Shown piece after piece: positions 60,291 to 64,000 of a stretch of DNA of 64,000 nucleotides. Position 1 is the stretch's first letter. Each line of letters begins with the position of its first letter. Origin of the DNA: Azospirillum brasilense (GTDB taxonomy: Bacteria; Pseudomonadota; Alphaproteobacteria; Azospirillales; Azospirillaceae); NCBI RefSeq assembly GCF_008365405.1, contig NZ_QOKV01000018.1:1-64000 (forward strand), read 5' to 3'. The notes under the pieces were generated by a model. It worked only from the letters and a program-made list of their open reading frames with translations. It was not told the origin of the DNA and did no database searches. Both the position numbers and the translations under genes were made by a program.

Positions 60291-60378
60291 GCCCCCACCC
60301 TAACCCTCCCCCGCTGACGGAGGGGAGGGGATCAATCTCCCTCCCCCGCCCAGCGGGGGGAGGGCCGGGGTGGGGGCC
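60291..60378. repeat. Short intergenic hairpin repeat, copy 2
   Basis: CCCCCACCC-TAACCCTCCCCCGC pairs with a GCGGGGGGAGGGC-CGGGGTGGGGG arm. The same kind of C-rich/G-rich stem occurs at 21783-21889. It sits between the binding protein and first permease gene, inside the operon, where it could stop exonucleases or part of the transcription. Confidence 0.75.
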
Positions 60379-60430
60379 CACCTCGACCACACCGCACACG
60401 TCTCTACCGCATTTTCGAAATAGGCCGCCC

Positions 60431-61693
60431 ATGACAGCCGCGTTCGTCGCCGGCGCCGATGCGTCGCCCGAGGTGCCTCTCAAGCGCCGCCTGAAGCGGG
60501 CGGAGCGGACGCGCCGGCTCAAGGCCCTGGCGCTGATCCTGCCGCTCCTCCTCTTCCTGCTGTTCACCTTCCTCGGTCCCATCGCCGGCATGCTCTGGCG
60601 CTCGGTCGACGACTGGGAGGTGCGTCAGGTCATGCCCCACACCGTCGCGGCCCTGGCCGACTGGGACGGCATGGACGTTCCCGGAGAACCGGCCTTCGCC
60701 GCGCTGGCGGGCGACATCCGCACGGCCCGCGAGGCCGGCACCATCGCCATCGCGTCCAAGCGGCTGAACTACGCGCTGAACGGCTTCCGCACCATCATGT
60801 CGGGCACGGCGCGCAATCTGAAGACCCTGCCGGAACCCGGCACCGCCAAGGACACCCTGATCGGCATCAACCCGGCCTGGGGCGAACGCGCCACCTGGGC
60901 GGCGATCAAGGGCGCCAGCGGGCCGCTCACCAGCTTCTACCTTCTGGGCGCGCTGGACCTGACGCGCAACCTGGACGGCGCCATCGTCGCCGCCCCCGAG
61001 GAGCAGGCGATCTACCGCGACGTCTTCGGGCGCACCTTCACCATCAGCTTGGGCGTGACGGTCCTCTGTCTGATCTTGGGCTTCCCGGTCGCCTACATGT
61101 TGGCGACGCTGCCCACGGGCCAGTCGAACGTGCTGATGATCTTCGTGCTGCTGCCCTTCTGGACCTCGCTTCTGGTGCGCACCTGCGCCTGGATCGTCGT
61201 GCTGCAGAGCGAGGGCATCGTCAACGACAGCCTGCGCTGGATCGGCCTGATCGACGAGCCGCTGCGGCTGATCTACAACCGCTTCGGCGTCTATGTGGCG
61301 ATGACGCACGTGCTGCTGCCCTTCATGATCCTGCCGCTCTACAGCAGCATGAAGTCGATCTCCCCGGCCTACATGCGGGCCGCGGCGTCGCTCGGCGCCT
61401 CGCCGGTCACCGCCTTCCTGCGCATCTACCTGCCGCAGACCGTGCCCGGCATCGGGGCGGGCAGCCTGCTCGTCTTCATCCTGGCCATCGGCTACTACAT
61501 CACGCCGGCCCTGGTGGGTGGCGCCGCCGACCAGATGATCAGCTACTTCATCGCCTTCTACACGACGGAAACCGTCAACTGGGGTCTGGCCTCGGCGCTG
61601 GGCGCGGTGCTTCTGCTCGCCACGCTGCTGCTCGCCGTCGTCTATGGAAAGCTGGTCCACGGCCAGCAGGTCACGGGAGGGATGAAGAATTGA
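60431..61693 (+). CDS. ABC permease, PotB/PotH type, with long periplasmic loop
   Basis: The 420-residue permease is over a hundred residues longer than the usual 270-310 of this class. After the first helix (LALILPLLLFLLFTFLGPIAGMLW, about residues 34-57) there is a 140-150-residue soluble insert before the next helix at about 205. The rest has the standard BPD_transp_1 membrane domain with the EAA-type loop (AAASLGASPVTAFLRIYLPQ). Long inserts of this kind are known in some alphaproteobacterial polyamine or opine-type permeases. It is third in the operon and its stop overlaps the start of the next gene. Confidence 0.9.
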   Translation: MTAAFVAGADASPEVPLKRRLKRAERTRRLKALALILPLLLFLLFTFLGPIAGMLWRSVDDWEVRQVMPHTVAALADWDGMDVPGEPAFAALAGDIRTAREAGTIAIASKRLNYALNGFRTIMSGTARNLKTLPEPGTAKDTLIGINPAWGERATWAAIKGASGPLTSFYLLGALDLTRNLDGAIVAAPEEQAIYRDVFGRTFTISLGVTVLCLILGFPVAYMLATLPTGQSNVLMIFVLLPFWTSLLVRTCAWIVVLQSEGIVNDSLRWIGLIDEPLRLIYNRFGVYVAMTHVLLPFMILPLYSSMKSISPAYMRAAASLGASPVTAFLRIYLPQTVPGIGAGSLLVFILAIGYYITPALVGGAADQMISYFIAFYTTETVNWGLASALGAVLLLATLLLAVVYGKLVHGQQVTGGMKN

Positions 61694-62520
61694 GCGACAA
61701 CCACGCCCCCCGTACGGCCAGCCAGCGCGTCGCCTGGATCACCACCGTGGTCGTCGCCTCGCTGGTGCTGGTCTTCCTGATGGCGCCGATCCTGGCGATC
61801 ATGCCGCTGTCCTTCAGCTCCGGCTCCTACCTGACCTACCCGCTGCCGGGCCTGTCGCTGCGCTGGTACGAGGATTTCCTGAACTCCCCGCGCTGGGTGT
61901 CGTCGCTGAAGAACAGCGTCATCATCGGGGTGGCCTCGACCATCCTGTCGATGGTGCTCGGCACACTCGCCTCGCTCGGCCTCGCCCAGTGGAAGAGCAA
62001 GTTCAAGCCGCTGGTGCTGGCCATCGTGCTGTCGCCGGTCGTCGTGCCGGGCGTCATCACCGCGGTCGGCCTGTACTTCTTCTTCGCGCCGCTGGGGCTG
62101 ACCGGCAGCTACGCCGGCCTGATCCTGGCGCACACGGCGCTGTCCACGCCCTTCGTGGTCATCACGGTCAGCGCGACGCTGCAGAGCTTCGACATGAACC
62201 TGGCGCGGGCCGCGGCCTCGCTCGGCGCCTCGCCGATCTACGCCTTCCGCCGGGTCATCCTGCCGCTGATCCTGCCGGGTCTGGCCTCGGGCGCCCTGTT
62301 CGCCTTCGCCACCAGCTTTGACGAGGTGGTGGTGGTGCTGTTCATGGCGGGACCGGAGCAGCGCACCCTGCCCCGCGAGATGTTCAGCGGCATCCGCGAG
62401 AACATCAGCCCGACCATCACGGCGGCGGCGGTGATCCTGACGACCATCTCGGTCATCCTGCTCGCCACGCTGGAGGCGCTGCGCCGCCGCAACGAGCGGC
62501 TGAAGGGCAACCTGCGCTGA
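61690..62520 (+). CDS. ABC permease, PotC/PotI type
   Basis: The 276-residue product has six membrane segments and the EAA-type loop (AAASLGASPIYAFRRVILP) that contacts the ATPase. The start codon is TTG at 61690, overlapping the previous stop as TTGA, so translation is coupled and probably weak without it. It is the last of the four transporter genes; a terminator hairpin follows within 10 bp. Together with the ATPase, binding protein and long permease it forms a complete importer. Confidence 0.9.
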   Translation: MSDNHAPRTASQRVAWITTVVVASLVLVFLMAPILAIMPLSFSSGSYLTYPLPGLSLRWYEDFLNSPRWVSSLKNSVIIGVASTILSMVLGTLASLGLAQWKSKFKPLVLAIVLSPVVVPGVITAVGLYFFFAPLGLTGSYAGLILAHTALSTPFVVITVSATLQSFDMNLARAAASLGASPIYAFRRVILPLILPGLASGALFAFATSFDEVVVVLFMAGPEQRTLPREMFSGIRENISPTITAAAVILTTISVILLATLEALRRRNERLKGNLR

Positions 62521-62524
62521 CATG

Positions 62525-62560
62525 AAAAAGCCGGGCGGCCCGATGGGCGGCCCGGCCTTT
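62525..62560 (+). terminator. Rho-independent-type terminator after the ABC operon
   Basis: GCCGGGCGGCCC (62530-62541) pairs with GGGCGGCCCGGC (62545-62556) with one mismatch and a three-base loop. It is followed by CTTT and preceded by AAAAA, so it can work for both the ABC operon and the convergent regulator gene. Confidence 0.8.
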
Positions 62561-62582
62561 CCTCAAATCCGGTGGAGTGATG

Positions 62583-63167
62583 TCACAGGTACGGCGGGGT
62601 GCAGGCGCTGATGATTTCGCATTCCTCGTCGCCGAGGTTGCGAAAGCGGTGCGGGATGCGGCTGTCGAAGAGATAGGCGTCGCCGGGGCCGAGGATTTCC
62701 TTGCGGTCGCCGACCGTCAGCTCAATCCGGCCCTTGATGATGACGCCGCCCTCCTCCGATTCGTGCTGGAGCATGGTGCGGCCGCCGGTGTCGGCGCCGG
62801 GGGCGTACTTCTCGTGCAGCACCTGAAGGTTGCGGCCGCGCAGGTCGCCCACCTGCCGGAAGGAGATGGAGCCGACCCGGCTCTTCACCAATCCGGTCAG
62901 TTCGACCAGATCGCCGCCCTTGAAGAAGATCTGCTCGCGCGGCGGCAGGTCGTCGGAGGAGAAGAACTCCGCCAGGGTCATCGGAATGCCCTGGAGCACC
63001 TTGCGCAGCGAGGAGACGGACGGGCTGCACCGGTTCTGTTCGATCAGCGAGATGGTGCCGTTGGTCACGCCCGCCCGTTGCGCCAACTGGCGCTGGGACA
63101 GGGCGTGCGCTTCCCGAACCTGCTTCAGGCGCGCGCCCACGTTGAAATCGACAGCGTCCACATCCAT
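62583..63167 (-). CDS. XRE-cupin transcriptional regulator, PuuR-like
   Basis: The 194-residue product joins an XRE helix-turn-helix (LKQVREAHALSQRQLAQRAGVTNGTISLIEQNRCSPSVSSLRKVL, about residues 14-60) to a cupin domain (about 110-185, with LLFDSRIPHRF-type metal or ligand residues). The same layout is used by PuuR, the putrescine repressor. It converges with the ABC operon across the terminator and is divergent from a gabD-like gene, with a perfect GTTTAAT-TT-ATTAAAC dyad in between. Control of the importer, the dehydrogenase and itself is likely. Confidence 0.9.
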   Translation of the reverse strand: MDVDAVDFNVGARLKQVREAHALSQRQLAQRAGVTNGTISLIEQNRCSPSVSSLRKVLQGIPMTLAEFFSSDDLPPREQIFFKGGDLVELTGLVKSRVGSISFRQVGDLRGRNLQVLHEKYAPGADTGGRTMLQHESEEGGVIIKGRIELTVGDRKEILGPGDAYLFDSRIPHRFRNLGDEECEIISACTPPYL

Positions 63168-63249
63168 GGATCGGTTCCTCGCTCCTGACCGGAAGGCATA
63201 CCGGATTCGCGTGTGTGCGTCATCAAAAACTCAACACCCGATTAGGGTT

Positions 63250-63265
63250 GTTTAATTTATTAAAC
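63250..63265. promoter_or_regulatory. Candidate PuuR-like operator, perfect 7-2-7 dyad
   Basis: GTTTAAT-TT-ATTAAAC has fully matched 7-base arms. It lies between the divergent PuuR-like and gabD-like genes, in one of the few AT-rich spots of this region. A degenerate form occurs before the ABC operon at 57920-57931. Confidence 0.7.
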
Positions 63266-63307
63266 ATGGGTACGCTCCCTTCACATCGCAAATCGAGGCT
63301 GATTTCC

Positions 63308-64000
63308 ATGCTGTCGCTGAACGACCAGAGCCTTCTTCGGACGCAAGCCTATGTGAACGGCGCGTGGCGCGACGCCGTCTCCGGCAAGACCTTCGCGGTC
63401 ACCAACCCGGCGACGGGCGAGGAGCTGGCCCGGGTCGCCGACGTCGGCGCGGAAGAGACGCGGCAGGCTATCGAGGCCGCCGACGCCGCCCTGCCGGCGT
63501 GGCGCGCCAAGACCGCGAAGGAGCGCGCGGCCATCCTGCGCCGCTGGTTCGAGCTGATCATGGCGGCGCAGGAGGATCTGGCCGTCCTGATGACGCTGGA
63601 GCAGGGCAAGCCGCTGGCCGAGGCCCGTGGCGAGGTTGCCTACGGCGCCAGCTTCATCGAGTGGTTCGCCGAGGAGGGCAAGCGGGTCTACGGCGACGTG
63701 ATTCCCAGCTTCGCCGGCAACAAGCGCATCGTCGTCCTGAAGGAGCCGATCGGCGTCGTCGCGGCGATCACCCCGTGGAACTTCCCCAACGCGATGATCA
63801 CCCGCAAGGTCGGCCCGGCGCTGGCCGCCGGCTGCACCATCGTGGTCAAGCCGGCCGAGGACACCCCGCTGTCCGCACTGGCGCTGGCCGAACTGGCCGA
63901 GCGCGCCGGGGTGCCGGCCGGGGTGTTTAACATCGTCACCGGGTCCGACCCGGTCGCCATCGGCGGCGAGCTGACCGCCAGCCCGATCGTGCGCAAGCTG
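63308..64000 (+). CDS. gabD: Succinate-semialdehyde dehydrogenase, GabD type, partial
   Basis: The frame is open to the right edge (231 codons) and gives the N-terminal half of an NAD(P)-dependent aldehyde dehydrogenase: AYVNGAWRDAVSGKTFAVTNPATGE, LTLEQGKPLAEARGEV and ITPWNFPNAM. The last two are typical of GabD, which oxidises succinate semialdehyde from GABA or putrescine breakdown. The catalytic cysteine is beyond the edge. It stands divergent from the PuuR-like regulator with an operator between, supporting a putrescine/GABA route with the neighbouring importer. Confidence 0.9.
   Translation, partial: MLSLNDQSLLRTQAYVNGAWRDAVSGKTFAVTNPATGEELARVADVGAEETRQAIEAADAALPAWRAKTAKERAAILRRWFELIMAAQEDLAVLMTLEQGKPLAEARGEVAYGASFIEWFAEEGKRVYGDVIPSFAGNKRIVVLKEPIGVVAAITPWNFPNAMITRKVGPALAAGCTIVVKPAEDTPLSALALAELAERAGVPAGVFNIVTGSDPVAIGGELTASPIVRKL

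Overview
The window is about 64 kb of very GC-rich, gene-dense chromosomal DNA. It most resembles Azospirillum or a close relative (Alphaproteobacteria, Rhodospirillales/Azospirillales). The grounds are the GC-rich codon use, a bacterial hopanoid gene cluster (hpnH, hpnG, shc, hpnN, hpnM, hpnA), the conserved TIGR02302, TIGR02587 and TIGR02588 families, SPINDLY-type TPR glycosyltransferases, and several polyamine and branched-chain transport genes. No rRNA, tRNA, CRISPR array, prophage or insertion sequence was found. Both end genes are cut by the window edge.

Layout. 0-6.7 kb: a partial unknown gene, a large TIGR02302 membrane protein, rodA (cell shape), a CNNM/CorC transporter-like protein and an ExoD-like protein. 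6.9-9.8 kb: a minus-strand signalling set of receiver protein, cobalamin-binding protein with the CarH photoreceptor motif, and histidine kinase. 10.1-10.7 kb: an HD hydrolase. 11-21.8 kb: the hopanoid locus, which also holds a DUF2141 protein, a secreted beta-propeller and a sulfotransferase. 21.9-25.3 kb: copper efflux (copA-cueR overlapped, copZ, two CueR-type operators). 25.4-33.4 kb: mixed housekeeping and conserved unknown genes (TIGR02587/02588 pair, pirin, TRIC channel, GNAT, orphan livF, TauE/SafE, acyl-CoA synthetase, glycine-zipper lipoprotein). 33.5-38.6 kb: three glycosyltransferases, two of which share a TPR head, plus a small Cys-rich protein. 39.2-43.1 kb: an AaeAB/AaeX-type efflux operon with a MarR regulator. 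43.1-50.1 kb: LysR, MFS exporter, aldo/keto reductase, SLC13 permease, AsmA. 50.3-53.1 kb: a compact operon of two unrecognised proteins and a probable 2H phosphoesterase. 54.1-57.7 kb: a glutarate/glutaryl-CoA module (CoA-transferase, glutaryl-CoA dehydrogenase, LysR). 58-64 kb: a polyamine-type ABC importer with a PuuR-like regulator and a gabD-like dehydrogenase.

Two layers of non-coding structure stand out. First, six copies of a modular hairpin repeat (about 140-206 bp, ends CCCTCTCCCG...CGGGAGAGGG) lie in intergenic gaps, five of them a few bases after a stop codon; a second, shorter hairpin family has two copies. Second, several cis elements are shared between transcription units: a 27-bp motif before both hpnH and hpnN, CueR-type dyads before copA and copZ, and a GTTTAAT-TT-ATTAAAC type site before the polyamine transporter and gabD.

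The best candidates for undescribed biology are the 50.3-53.1 kb operon, the cobalamin/kinase/receiver signalling set, the sulfotransferase inside the hopanoid locus, and the modular intergenic repeat. Functional statements are homology-style inferences from motifs read by eye; no database search was run.
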